Positions 16,857 through 25,921 of a DNA stretch of 64,000 bases are shown here, piece after piece; the first letter of the stretch is position 1; every line of letters starts with the position of its first letter. The position numbers and the translations under genes were made by a program. The notes under the pieces are model-generated. The model saw nothing but the letters and a program-made list of their open reading frames with translations. It did no database searches and had not been told where the DNA came from. The stretch is from an uncultured Bacteroidota bacterium (GTDB lineage: Bacteria > Bacteroidota > Bacteroidia > Flavobacteriales > Flavobacteriaceae), in the NCBI GenBank assembly GCA_902598305.1, contig CACKBL010000005.1, positions 85,883 through 149,882 of the forward strand, in the 5' to 3' direction.

Positions 16857-17604
16857 TATTAGCTATTATCCCCTCTGTTAATATAGAGTATATTTTTTTT
16901 GAATTTTTAGATTTGATGAAATTTAAATGTTTTTTAATAGTATTTAAGTCTTTTCTTATACCAGGGCCAGTCTGTATTTTAGAAGGATTGTTTTTTTCTA
17001 TTTTTTCTATAGTCTCTCTAATTAAAGGGAAAAAAATTTCAAATGGTATTTTGTTCTCAGCGCAAATATCATAAGCTATGCTAAATAAATAATTAGTGAA
17101 ATTACACGCAAATACAGCTGAGACATGCAAAGCTAGTCTTTGTTTTGAATCGAAATTATAGCACTTTGATCCAATAATTTTTACCAACTTTTTTAATTTT
17201 TGGTTATTAATATTCTTATTTCCTTCTATACAAATTGGTATTTTTTTAAAATCACATAATTTATCTTTTGTCAGCGTTTGAAGTGGATAGAGTACACCAA
17301 AATTTTTGTGAATAGAGAGAACTTTCATTTCTGTACTTCCAGAGGTATGTACTATCAGTCCATCTCTTCCCTTAAGTTCATTGCTGACTTTTTCAATTGA
17401 GTCGTCATTTGTGGAAATGATGTATATATCAGATTTCTTTATTTCATTTATATTATTGGTGATAAAAATTTTCTTCCTGTGACTTAAAATTTTTTCTATT
17501 GACCTGTTAAATAATGACACCATTTTAATTTCCTTTTTTTTTCTAAGTGCTTCAAACATATTTATTCCTACGTTCCCGGCCCCAATAATTGAAATTTTCA
17601 TCAT
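16846..17604 (-). CDS. Rossmann-like / DUF2520 oxidoreductase-like protein
   Basis: The 252-residue protein has an N-terminal NAD(P)-type Rossmann fold with IGAGNVG at residues 6-12 and a C-terminal helical DUF2520 domain (HVSAVFACNFTNYLFSIA, QTGPGIRKD). The architecture resembles F420-dependent NADP oxidoreductase and ProC-like dehydrogenases, but the substrate is unknown. It is the first gene of a run with kdsC and maf and diverges from ccsBA across a 100-base region. The family call is good; the reaction is not known. Confidence 0.82.
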   Translation of the reverse strand: MMKISIIGAGNVGINMFEALRKKKEIKMVSLFNRSIEKILSHRKKIFITNNINEIKKSDIYIISTNDDSIEKVSNELKGRDGLIVHTSGSTEMKVLSIHKNFGVLYPLQTLTKDKLCDFKKIPICIEGNKNINNQKLKKLVKIIGSKCYNFDSKQRLALHVSAVFACNFTNYLFSIAYDICAENKIPFEIFFPLIRETIEKIEKNNPSKIQTGPGIRKDLNTIKKHLNFIKSKNSKKIYSILTEGIIANNGK

Positions 17605-17679
17605 TTAAAAAAATATTTTAATGTTATATTCCTATTGGGTAAATTTATAAATAACTTTCCTTTATAGTTTGATTCAATG

Positions 17680-17687
17680 TATCTTTG
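17680..17687 (+). promoter_or_regulatory. -7 promoter element of ccsBA
   Basis: TATCTTTG, followed by C, matches the Bacteroidota -7 element TAnnTTTGC. It ends 17 bases before the ATG at 17705, giving a leader of about 10 bases. The longer open frame starting at 17669 would begin upstream of this element, which supports the internal ATG as the real start. Confidence 0.65.
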
Positions 17688-17704
17688 CACTTTTATCTAA
17701 TTTA

Positions 17705-20700
17705 ATGAGAAACTTTTATTGGAAATACTTAGCTTCCAATCGTTTAACAGCTATTTTGTTTATAATTTTTCCAACTTCGATGGCGCTTGGAACTTTTATT
17801 GAAAGTTGGTATTCAACTGATACAGCAAAAATATGGATATACAATGCATGGTGGTTTGAACTGATAATGTTACTCTTTGTTATCAATTTTGCAGGAAATA
17901 TTTTTAAGTATAAATTGTTTAGACGTGACAAATTTGCCATTCTTGGCTTACACTTATCCTTTATTCTTATTTTGGTTGGTGCATTCGTAACAAGATATAT
18001 AGGTTATGAAGGAGTGATGCCTATTAGAGAAGGAGATTCTACTTCTAAATTTCTATCTGACAAAACATATCTTACTGTTTTAGTTGACGGTGAGATTGAA
18101 GGCAAAGTTTTTAGAAAGAAAATTAAAAAGGAACTTCTATTATCCGAACATGTTCAAAACGATTTCGAAATCGAGCAAAATTTTAAGGATATAAAATTCA
18201 ATATTAGCTACATGAATTTTATGGAAAATGTTACTGAGGACCTTGTTTTAGACCCAGATGGAGATAAATACATAAAAATAGTTGAGGCAATCGACGGTAC
18301 GAGACATAATCATTATATTAAAGAGGGTGAAGTCTCAAATATTCACAATGTGCTTTTTACGCTCAACAATCCCATTAAAGGAGCTATAAATATTGAGGTA
18401 ATTGATGGGGAGTATTTTTTAACTAGTCCTTTTAAAGGAAGTTTTTTAAGAATGGCTGATCAGTACTCTGACAATATTGTTCCAGAAAAAAAAGAAAACC
18501 TTCAATTTAGAAGTCTCTATACTATTTCTAATTATCAATTTGTAATTCCTGAACCTGTCTTACGTGGAAAATTTGATGTTGTAAAACTTGATCAGGAGCA
18601 GGAAAATCTTCAAGATTTACTGAAGGTAAGGGTAGGGGTAGGCGATGAATTCAAGGAGGTCAATTTACTTGGAGGAAAAGGTTTTTCTGAAAGAAATAAA
18701 AAAATATCATTAGGAGCTCTTGACTTTTATCTGTCTTACGGATCTGTTGAAATGAATCTTCCTTTTGAAATTAAATTAAACGATTTTATTGCTGAAAAGT
18801 ATCCAGGTACAGAAAATAGTTACTCTTCTTTCGAAAGTAAGATTACAGTTAGGGATAATGATAATTTTGATTATAGGATTTACATGAATCATGTACTTGA
18901 TCACAAAGGATATAGATTCTTTCAATCGTCATTCGACCCAGATGAGAAAGGAACTATCCTTTCAGTTAATCACGATAAATGGGGAACTATACTAACCTAC
19001 TTGGGATACATGACTCTTTATGCGAGTATGATAGGGATATTCTTCCTTGGAAAAACTAGATTTAAACTTCTTTCGAGGAAAATTGAAAAAATAAAACACC
19101 AAAAATCGTTGCTAACCTTACTTTTTCTTTTTGTCTCTCATTTTTCATTTGCTCAAAACAGATTTCTACAGGTAGATAAAGTGATTGATTATGACTCGAT
19201 AATTATTGCTGATGCTTTTCCAATTAAGCAAGCTGAAAAGTTTGGTTCTTTAGTTATACAAGATTTAGGTGGTAGGATGAAGCCTGCCAATACATTTTCA
19301 TCAGAACTTGTTAGAAAAGTAAGTAAGAAAGATGAATATAAAGGATTAAATTCAGATCAAGTTTTATTATCGATTCTTAACGGTCCAGCCGTATGGTTTA
19401 ATACACCAATTATTTACTTAAAAAGAGGAAATGATTCTTTAAGAAACCTAATTGGGGTTCCAAAGAAAACAAAATACGCACCTCTTGTATCTTTTTTTGA
19501 TAAAGAGGGTAATTATAAAATCTCAACACAACTTGAAAAAGCTTATAGGGCTGGAATTCCCAATCAGTTTCAAAAAGATTTTATAGAGGTAGATAAGCGT
19601 GTTAATTTACTATATTCAGCATTGGAAGGTAAGATTCTTAGGATTTTCCCTGTTCCAGGAGATCAAAATAATAAATGGGTTTCCTATCCTGAAATTCAGG
19701 ACACAAATTTCAAAGGGCCTGATTCATTGTATGTAAATAATGTACTTCCTCTTTACTTTCAGTCCCTAAGATCGGCTAAAAAAAGTGGTGACTACACAAA
19801 TGCAGATAATTTGCTAGAAAGTCTAAAAGGATATCAAAAACGATATGGTGAGATGATTGTACCTTCTGATAGTAAAATCAAATCAGAAATTTTGTACAAC
19901 AAATATGACGTTTTTAAAAAAATTTTTAGTTGGTACTTGTATACCGGTCTGTTACTTTTTTTATTTCTGATAATTCAAATTTTCAATCAAAAAAAAGTAT
20001 TTGGTTACTTAATAAATTTTTTTAAAGTAGTTATTTATTTGCTATTTGCACTTCACACTGCTGGTTTAATTTTTAGGGCCTATATCTCTGGTCATGCTCC
20101 GTGGAGTGACGCATATGAGTCAATGATTTATGTTTCTTGGGCAACTATGCTATTTGGAATTTTGTTTGGCAGGAAGTCAAATCTCACCCTTGCAGCTACA
20201 ACATTTGTTGTATCCATGATTTTGATGATTGCTCACTGGAATTGGATGGATCCATCGATAGCAAATCTTCAACCTGTTCTTGACAGCTATTGGTTAATGA
20301 TTCATGTTGCTGTAATAGTTGGTAGTTATGGTCCTTTTGCTCTTAGTATGATAATTGGAATTGTGGTTCTTTTTCTGATGCTTTTGACGAATAGAACTAA
20401 TAAAAAGATAATGCACTTGAATATTAATGAACTCTCAATTGTAAATGAACTTTCTATGACCGTTGGACTGATTATGTTAACTATTGGAAACTTTTTAGGT
20501 GGAATGTGGGCAAATGAAAGTTGGGGAAGATATTGGGGATGGGATCCAAAGGAAACGTGGGCCCTTATAAGTATTATGGTTTATGCATTTGTTATTCATA
20601 TGAGATTTATACCAAGTTTGCGAGGAAAATGGATTTTTAATCTCGCAAGTGTAGTCTCATTTGCAAGTATTTTGATGACCTATTTCGGTGTGAATTTTTA

Positions 20701-20839
20701 TTTGGTTGGTTTGCATTCATATGCAAGTGGAGACAAAATTATTACTCCTAATTTTGTCTATTATTCAATAGCATTTGTCGCTTTACTAGCAACAATATCT
20801 TATTATCCTTATAAAAAGTACTATTTAAAACTTAAATGA
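17705..20839 (+). CDS. ccsBA: Fused ResB-CcsA cytochrome c maturation protein
   Basis: This 1,044-residue inner-membrane protein is the System II heme lyase, which moves heme outward and attaches it to apocytochrome c. The N-terminal half is ResB-like: three early transmembrane helices, then a large periplasmic domain. The C-terminal half from about residue 740 is CcsA, with multiple helices and the heme-binding WWD signature (WGRYWGWDPKETW, residues 940-952). Histidines in HTAGLIFRAYISGHAPW and LIHVAVIVGSYG-like segments fit heme ligands. I start at ATG 17705 because the longer frame overlaps the promoter. Neighbouring dsbD near the window end would supply the reductant. The fused form is normal in Bacteroidota. 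Confidence 0.93.
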   Translation: MRNFYWKYLASNRLTAILFIIFPTSMALGTFIESWYSTDTAKIWIYNAWWFELIMLLFVINFAGNIFKYKLFRRDKFAILGLHLSFILILVGAFVTRYIGYEGVMPIREGDSTSKFLSDKTYLTVLVDGEIEGKVFRKKIKKELLLSEHVQNDFEIEQNFKDIKFNISYMNFMENVTEDLVLDPDGDKYIKIVEAIDGTRHNHYIKEGEVSNIHNVLFTLNNPIKGAINIEVIDGEYFLTSPFKGSFLRMADQYSDNIVPEKKENLQFRSLYTISNYQFVIPEPVLRGKFDVVKLDQEQENLQDLLKVRVGVGDEFKEVNLLGGKGFSERNKKISLGALDFYLSYGSVEMNLPFEIKLNDFIAEKYPGTENSYSSFESKITVRDNDNFDYRIYMNHVLDHKGYRFFQSSFDPDEKGTILSVNHDKWGTILTYLGYMTLYASMIGIFFLGKTRFKLLSRKIEKIKHQKSLLTLLFLFVSHFSFAQNRFLQVDKVIDYDSIIIADAFPIKQAEKFGSLVIQDLGGRMKPANTFSSELVRKVSKKDEYKGLNSDQVLLSILNGPAVWFNTPIIYLKRGNDSLRNLIGVPKKTKYAPLVSFFDKEGNYKISTQLEKAYRAGIPNQFQKDFIEVDKRVNLLYSALEGKILRIFPVPGDQNNKWVSYPEIQDTNFKGPDSLYVNNVLPLYFQSLRSAKKSGDYTNADNLLESLKGYQKRYGEMIVPSDSKIKSEILYNKYDVFKKIFSWYLYTGLLLFLFLIIQIFNQKKVFGYLINFFKVVIYLLFALHTAGLIFRAYISGHAPWSDAYESMIYVSWATMLFGILFGRKSNLTLAATTFVVSMILMIAHWNWMDPSIANLQPVLDSYWLMIHVAVIVGSYGPFALSMIIGIVVLFLMLLTNRTNKKIMHLNINELSIVNELSMTVGLIMLTIGNFLGGMWANESWGRYWGWDPKETWALISIMVYAFVIHMRFIPSLRGKWIFNLASVVSFASILMTYFGVNFYLVGLHSYASGDKIITPNFVYYSIAFVALLATISYYPYKKYYLKLK

Positions 20840-20957
20840 CTTTTTAAGTAATAGAGGATTTACAACTATCAATCAATTTCATTTTGTATCTTTTCTATAC
20901 AATCAATACTTAATTCGTTATTTTTATTTTTTATAGACTATTAAAATAAATTCAATT

Positions 20958-21161
20958 ATGAATAAAAAGAAAAAATGGTTTTTGTATTCTGTTGTGTCAC
21001 TTCTTATTTTTGGATTAGGACTCTCTCTTCTAGGTGAGGCGATTATAATGAAGTATCAAAATTCTGAAAATTGGGTTATCCTAGGAACGGTTTCCCTTGT
21101 AGTTACAAATTCAGGCTTGTGCTTGTTTGGGCAAGCTGTTATCGAAAAAACCAAAATTTAA
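20958..21161 (+). CDS. Small two-helix membrane protein, unknown
   Basis: This 67-residue protein starts with a Lys-rich cytoplasmic tip (MNKKKKW) and has two hydrophobic segments (about 8-28 and 38-58) joined by a short polar loop (KYQNSEN). Each helix ends in a similar small motif (LSLLGEAII and LCLFGQAVI), which hints at an internal duplication. It lies between ccsBA and the convergent metalloprotease gene, overlapping the latter's end by four bases. I recognise no family. A protein of this length with positive-inside topology is credible but unproven. Confidence 0.6.
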   Translation: MNKKKKWFLYSVVSLLIFGLGLSLLGEAIIMKYQNSENWVILGTVSLVVTNSGLCLFGQAVIEKTKI

Positions 21162-23479
21162 GTTTTTGTCAATAAATACAGATAGTCATAATGAGCTTTG
21201 AAAGATTTATTTGTATTTCTTTTAAATTTCTTATTCAAATTTTTCTTAAGGCTAATTATAAACGACTTTATGCTTGGGTGAAGTTGTTTATCATCTATCA
21301 ATTCAAGCATTTTCTCAACAAAATATACTTGTAAATTTTGCTCTGAAGTATCTGGATTTAAATTGCTAAAAATATTTTTTTCAATTTCATATATAACATC
21401 TTTGGAATTTAGCCCAAGCCCTTCAACTGTTGAGTTAGAAGAAAGAATTTGATTTAATTTTCTAGATGATAATAGTCTGTTTAGTGAACTTTTTTGGATA
21501 TTTTCAATTCGCTCCATAATTCCGTTAGACCTTATTTTTGAGGTTATTTTTTTAGGAGTTAACCAATATTGACTTTTCCATAGATTTTCATAAAGGAATA
21601 AAATAGCATCTATCTGTTTCTCTTTAGAAACATTTTTGTAGGTATTCATATTGTTTTTCTTTCTTGAATTTCTTGTTTCGAAGACACCTCCTACAATATT
21701 TAGTACATGATACATATATCTTCTGTAAACATAAATTGCCTCTAAATAAATTTCTTCCAAATCTTTATAATCTATATTCTTAGTTTGTGTCCATTCGGGT
21801 AATTGATCCATCACAATTTTTAAATTTTTAATACCGTATGTAGTTGCATTTATAGGGTCATCTCCGATATTCTCTGTTTGAGAATTCGGATCTAGCCCGC
21901 CATAGCCAAACATGTACTTTGGATTAAGAGATTTTTGGTCTACAATATCCTCTAAAATTGATTTGATTTCTAAAGAATTTTTGTTATCAAAATACCTGTA
22001 TCCCCAATTTATCGAGTATTTGTCGTAGGGTCCAATTTTTCTAATGAAGCGAATATTTTTATCTCCTGGTTGGGCTACATAATTGTATCTCGCATAATCC
22101 ATTATTGTTGATGCTATACCGTATTTCTGAGTAAAAGTTCCAGATCTAAGAGAATCAACAGGATATGCGCTACTAGCCTTCATATTGTGTGGAAGACCCA
22201 GTGCGTGTCCAACTTCATGAGAAATAACTCTTCTCATCATTTCCCCAATCTCGCTTTCAGGGGTATCAAGTGTTCTGGCTTTTGGATTGGCAGCTCCAGT
22301 TTCTATTAGATATCTATTCCTATATGACCTTAGGTGATTATGGTACCATATAACATCACTTTCAAGAATTTCTCCTGTTCGAGGGTCATATACTCTTGGA
22401 CCGGTGGCATTTCTTGTTTTGGATGCAACATATCGTACGGTTGAGTACCTAATATCTTCTGGACTAAAATTTGGATCCTCATCTTTTGAAGGGGGATCTT
22501 TTGCAACTACAACATTTTTGAATCCTGCCTCCTCAAAAGCCTCATTCCAGTCTTCAATTCCTTGTTTGAAGTATTTTCTCCACTTGATTGGGGTTGCTGG
22601 ATCTAAATAATAAATTATTTGTTTCACAGGTTCTGAAAGTTCTCCATTATTGTAAGCCTCTGGGTTTTTAGGTTCCAACCTCCATCTCTGGGCAATTCTA
22701 TAAGAGTCTGACTTAAGTTCTTGTGAGCTATAATTTGTTTTTTCAACACTGAACCAACCAACCCTGTGATCTGTATACCTAACTGGCATGGGATTCTTGG
22801 GTAACTCAATAAAAGAATGATTTATTTGAAATGAAAGTGTTTTCGAATTGTTGCCTCTTGGTGGGTTAGAGGCTTCAAAGGTCAAAGTATGTCTTATTTC
22901 CAAATTTTGTGGGTAGCTATTGGCTGAATCTATGGAACTTCTATTCTTGTCAGCTCTTCCAATTTTGTATCTATCACGTTCGGTTTTTCTAATAATATTA
23001 AATCCTGGAGAATCTTTTAGAAAGAAAGAACTGACATCAATTAAGTATCGATTTTTTTCAGTATTTAAAATTTTGAAAGATGCTATAATAGGGCTTAAGT
23101 TATTTTTTGTAACACTAATACTTATTGGATCAATTTCGTTTGCAATATTAGAGAAGCTTTCTTGCCTTAAATAGATCTTTTCTCCTTTTTTTTCAAACTT
23201 AACAACCTGCTCTGAAGTTTTGGATCCAGCATTAATATATCCGGAATAATTAGATGGCAGTTGTACAAATCGCGTGACGACCAAAATCTCCTTTTTAAGT
23301 ATTGAGTCCCTTAATTCAAGGTATAACTCATCATTATTGTCAAGATATGATGTGATGATACCCACACTTTTGATTTTTTTCTGTGTTAAAGAATCAATTG
23401 AAAGTTTTTTACTTTTTTTTTGAGAATAAAGATTTGTAATTATAAAAAAAGTAAAAATTGTTGTTAAAAATCTTTTCAT
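21158..23479 (-). CDS. Secreted zinc-dependent metalloprotease (DUF5117/DUF4953 type)
   Basis: The 773-residue protein has a signal peptide (about 19 residues) and a gluzincin/metzincin-like zinc motif HEVGHALGLPHN at about residues 420-431, preceded by VDRT-free linker EMMRRVI. A Met-turn-like ASTIMDYARYNY follows. The extended HExGHxxGxxH motif with a Met turn fits metzincins. The N-terminal half is beta-rich and unlike the catalytic domain. It is exported, probably to the periplasm or cell surface. It diverges from the CotH-like gene across a 139-base region containing a 17-base palindrome. Confidence 0.85.
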   Translation of the reverse strand: MKRFLTTIFTFFIITNLYSQKKSKKLSIDSLTQKKIKSVGIITSYLDNNDELYLELRDSILKKEILVVTRFVQLPSNYSGYINAGSKTSEQVVKFEKKGEKIYLRQESFSNIANEIDPISISVTKNNLSPIIASFKILNTEKNRYLIDVSSFFLKDSPGFNIIRKTERDRYKIGRADKNRSSIDSANSYPQNLEIRHTLTFEASNPPRGNNSKTLSFQINHSFIELPKNPMPVRYTDHRVGWFSVEKTNYSSQELKSDSYRIAQRWRLEPKNPEAYNNGELSEPVKQIIYYLDPATPIKWRKYFKQGIEDWNEAFEEAGFKNVVVAKDPPSKDEDPNFSPEDIRYSTVRYVASKTRNATGPRVYDPRTGEILESDVIWYHNHLRSYRNRYLIETGAANPKARTLDTPESEIGEMMRRVISHEVGHALGLPHNMKASSAYPVDSLRSGTFTQKYGIASTIMDYARYNYVAQPGDKNIRFIRKIGPYDKYSINWGYRYFDNKNSLEIKSILEDIVDQKSLNPKYMFGYGGLDPNSQTENIGDDPINATTYGIKNLKIVMDQLPEWTQTKNIDYKDLEEIYLEAIYVYRRYMYHVLNIVGGVFETRNSRKKNNMNTYKNVSKEKQIDAILFLYENLWKSQYWLTPKKITSKIRSNGIMERIENIQKSSLNRLLSSRKLNQILSSNSTVEGLGLNSKDVIYEIEKNIFSNLNPDTSEQNLQVYFVEKMLELIDDKQLHPSIKSFIISLKKNLNKKFKRNTNKSFKAHYDYLYLLTKT

Positions 23480-23506
23480 TTCGAAGGTTTAATTTTAAAT
23501 CTACAA

Positions 23507-23523
23507 AAACTTGAGTCAAGTTT
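23507..23523. promoter_or_regulatory. 17-base palindrome between divergent genes (operator candidate)
   Basis: AAACTTGA and TCAAGTTT form perfect eight-base arms around a single G, located 28 bases upstream of the metalloprotease start and 96 bases before the CotH-like gene. Such a short-spacer perfect inverted repeat in a divergent promoter region suits a dimeric repressor or activator. No matching regulator is in the neighbourhood. Confidence 0.4.
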
Positions 23524-23618
23524 AAAAAGAAAATAGCTTTTCAAATTATAATTTATTTCTATATTTTGATAATTTGTAATAAATATATATAACTACTGTA
23601 AGTTTATTAAAAAATATC

Positions 23619-25073
23619 GTGAATTTAAAAACTCTAACCTTGCTATTTAAATACCTTTTTAAGTCAATTTTATTTGTATTTGCTTTTATCAATATTAGTT
23701 GTAATAAATCTGTTGATGATCAAGATGATCTAAATTTTTTTGAAAATAAAATTGAAACAGGCCAACTACCTTATATTTCTGTTAAAAGTGATGAAATGAT
23801 TCAAAATGAACCAAAAGTTCCTGGAGACATATATATCAAAGAAAATGACAGTATAACCCATTCGAGTCCAATTGGTGTAGAATACCGTGGTTCAACATCA
23901 TTTCGTTTGACAGATAAAAAATCATACGGATTTGAAATATGGGACGAAAATAATGAAGATTCAGAAATGGAAATTTTAAATTTTCCCGAGGAAGAGGATT
24001 GGATCTTGATGGGACACGTCTTCAGATCCAGTGATCAAAGAGTTTTTGATCCATCTTTAATGCACCACTACATTGGTTATGAGCTTTCAAGATCAATTGG
24101 AATGTATGCGAGTAGATCAAAATTTGTTGAATTAGAAGTCAATGGCGATTATAAGGGCGTTTATATCCTAATGGAGAAATTAAAAAGGGATAAGAATAGA
24201 ATCGATATTAAAAAATTGAAAGAAGACATTACGGGAGGCTACATATTAAAAATTGATAAAACAGCTGGTGGGGACGTAATAGAAGGAACCCAGCCATTGA
24301 GTTATTTTGAAAATAATTGGGATGATGACGCCAGGTATTCAGAATCCATTTCATTTAGATCTGATTATGACATAAATGGGGTTAAAATTTCTTTCCCACC
24401 ATTTGACCCTCCATATCATCCTGCTCAATATTTAGAAACTTATTTTTTGTATGAATATCCAAAAGCTGATGATATTACAGATGAGCAAAAACAATACATT
24501 CAAAACTATATAAGAGATTTTGAAAATTCATTATTTAATATAGATAATACTGCAAGTGAGAGGGATTACAATAATTATATTGATATTAATAGTTTTGTGG
24601 ATTATTTTATTCTAAATGAACTTACTGGTAACATAGATGCCTACAGACTAAGCACCTATATTCACAAAAATAGGGGTGGAAAGCTTAAAATGGGTCCAAT
24701 TTGGGATTTAAATATTGGATATAACAGACAAGATAGAGTTCCTTTTACCGATTGGATTGCCAATTATAACCAGTATGTTCCAAGAGATGCTTGGATGGTT
24801 CCATTTTGGTGGGAAGTATTTTTGGAAGATGATTATTTTAAGCAAAGATTAAAAGAAAGATGGACACAGTATAGAAGCAATCAATTTTCTAATCAAACTG
24901 TTTTAAATTTGGTTCAAGAGACTGCAGATTATTTGATTGAAAATGGTTCTATAGACAGAAATTACCAAAGATGGATCGGAATCAGTATTGACTATTTGCA
25001 AGTAATCGATGCGCTAAAAAGCCATCTTCAAGAGAGACTCTTATGGATGGACCAAAAAATCAATTCTATGTAA
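23619..25073 (+). CDS. CotH kinase-like lipoprotein
   Basis: The 484-residue protein begins at GTG and has a lipoprotein signal with the lipobox ending at Cys28 (INISC). It then shows the CotH signature: YRGSTSFRLTDKKSYGFEIWDE, DKKSYGFE being the substrate-loop motif, and later LEVNGDYKGVYILMEKLKRDKNR and GPIWDLNIGYNR. CotH proteins are atypical protein kinases first known from Bacillus spore coats, and secreted versions are common in Bacteroidota with unknown targets. It is divergent from the metalloprotease and followed by a strong terminator. The start codon is uncertain. Confidence 0.82.
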   Translation: MNLKTLTLLFKYLFKSILFVFAFINISCNKSVDDQDDLNFFENKIETGQLPYISVKSDEMIQNEPKVPGDIYIKENDSITHSSPIGVEYRGSTSFRLTDKKSYGFEIWDENNEDSEMEILNFPEEEDWILMGHVFRSSDQRVFDPSLMHHYIGYELSRSIGMYASRSKFVELEVNGDYKGVYILMEKLKRDKNRIDIKKLKEDITGGYILKIDKTAGGDVIEGTQPLSYFENNWDDDARYSESISFRSDYDINGVKISFPPFDPPYHPAQYLETYFLYEYPKADDITDEQKQYIQNYIRDFENSLFNIDNTASERDYNNYIDINSFVDYFILNELTGNIDAYRLSTYIHKNRGGKLKMGPIWDLNIGYNRQDRVPFTDWIANYNQYVPRDAWMVPFWWEVFLEDDYFKQRLKERWTQYRSNQFSNQTVLNLVQETADYLIENGSIDRNYQRWIGISIDYLQVIDALKSHLQERLLWMDQKINSM

Positions 25074-25078
25074 AACAA

Positions 25079-25103
25079 AAAAGCCCTCTAACTGAGGGCT
25101 TTT
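25079..25103. terminator. Bidirectional terminator
   Basis: Ten-base arms AAAAGCCCTC and GAGGGCTTTT enclose a five-base loop, with A and T tracts on the two flanks. It lies between the stop of the CotH-like gene and the stop of the convergent gene that follows, so it can end both transcripts. The T tract is longer for the minus-strand transcript. Confidence 0.9.
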
Positions 25104-25106
25104 GAA

Positions 25107-25880
25107 TTAATTATTATAGGCGTCTGCGAGAAATATTATTTCACATACTGCATTATCAAAACCCTTTCTTGATTTGTATCCCGTGTCCATTGCTTTCTGG
25201 GTTGTAAAATCAGTTTTTAAATTTGATTTTAAATCTGTTGGCATATTAAATATAATATGAGTTAAGTTCTTGTATGCATTATCACTTCTTTTGGTAATTT
25301 TATTAAATCCCCAATATTTGTGGCTACCTTCCAATATTCTTTTTTCCCACATTGGTCTAAAAACTTCCATTTCGTATTTTTCATATTCGTCATTAAGAGC
25401 TTCAGCAGGGAAAATATAGACAGTTTCGCCTCTGTTTGCTTGCCCAGGCTTTGTATAATAAATATTTTCAAGAGTATAAGATCTAGTGTCTTTCCTAGGT
25501 GCACCTAAGGTTTCTAGTTTCTTTTCTATTGATCTTGAAGACATTTTTCCCTTGTAAACCTTTTTAGCAATAGCATTCCAATCCATACCAGATTTCATCT
25601 GAGCTTCGTCTTTAAAAATATTTAAAATAATGTAATCGCCAATCCCTTTGTTTTCAAGTTCGCTTAAATCACCTCCTGATTTTCTTTTCATTATGTACCA
25701 TCCAAGCTGCTTACCCATTTTTACAGCTTCTCTTTTTATAGGTTCCGCAAACTTTTCAACTGCTTCATATTGAGCATTCATGCCATCTTTGACTTGAACT
25801 ATATCCATTACAATTACTTGAGAATAAGAACTTGCGAAAATGAATAGTCCAGAAAATAAAGTAAATAAAAATTTTTTCAT
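25107..25880 (-). CDS. Secreted protein of unknown function
   Basis: This 257-residue protein has a clear signal peptide (MKKFLFTLFSGLFIFASSYS) and then a mixed alpha/beta region. Two similar halves may exist: IVMDIVQVKDGMNAQYEAVEKFAEPI in the first and VYIFPAEALNDEYEKYEMEVFRPMW in the second, each followed by a GxxxGWxxMK- or KYWGFNK-like strand, reminiscent of a dimeric ferredoxin-like (ABM/EthD) fold. I do not recognise the family with certainty. It stands alone between a terminator and the M13 peptidase gene. Confidence 0.65.
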   Translation of the reverse strand: MKKFLFTLFSGLFIFASSYSQVIVMDIVQVKDGMNAQYEAVEKFAEPIKREAVKMGKQLGWYIMKRKSGGDLSELENKGIGDYIILNIFKDEAQMKSGMDWNAIAKKVYKGKMSSRSIEKKLETLGAPRKDTRSYTLENIYYTKPGQANRGETVYIFPAEALNDEYEKYEMEVFRPMWEKRILEGSHKYWGFNKITKRSDNAYKNLTHIIFNMPTDLKSNLKTDFTTQKAMDTGYKSRKGFDNAVCEIIFLADAYNN

Positions 25881-25921
25881 TTTGAATTTGTTTTATAGTT
25901 AGATTCCAAATTTATAAAACT

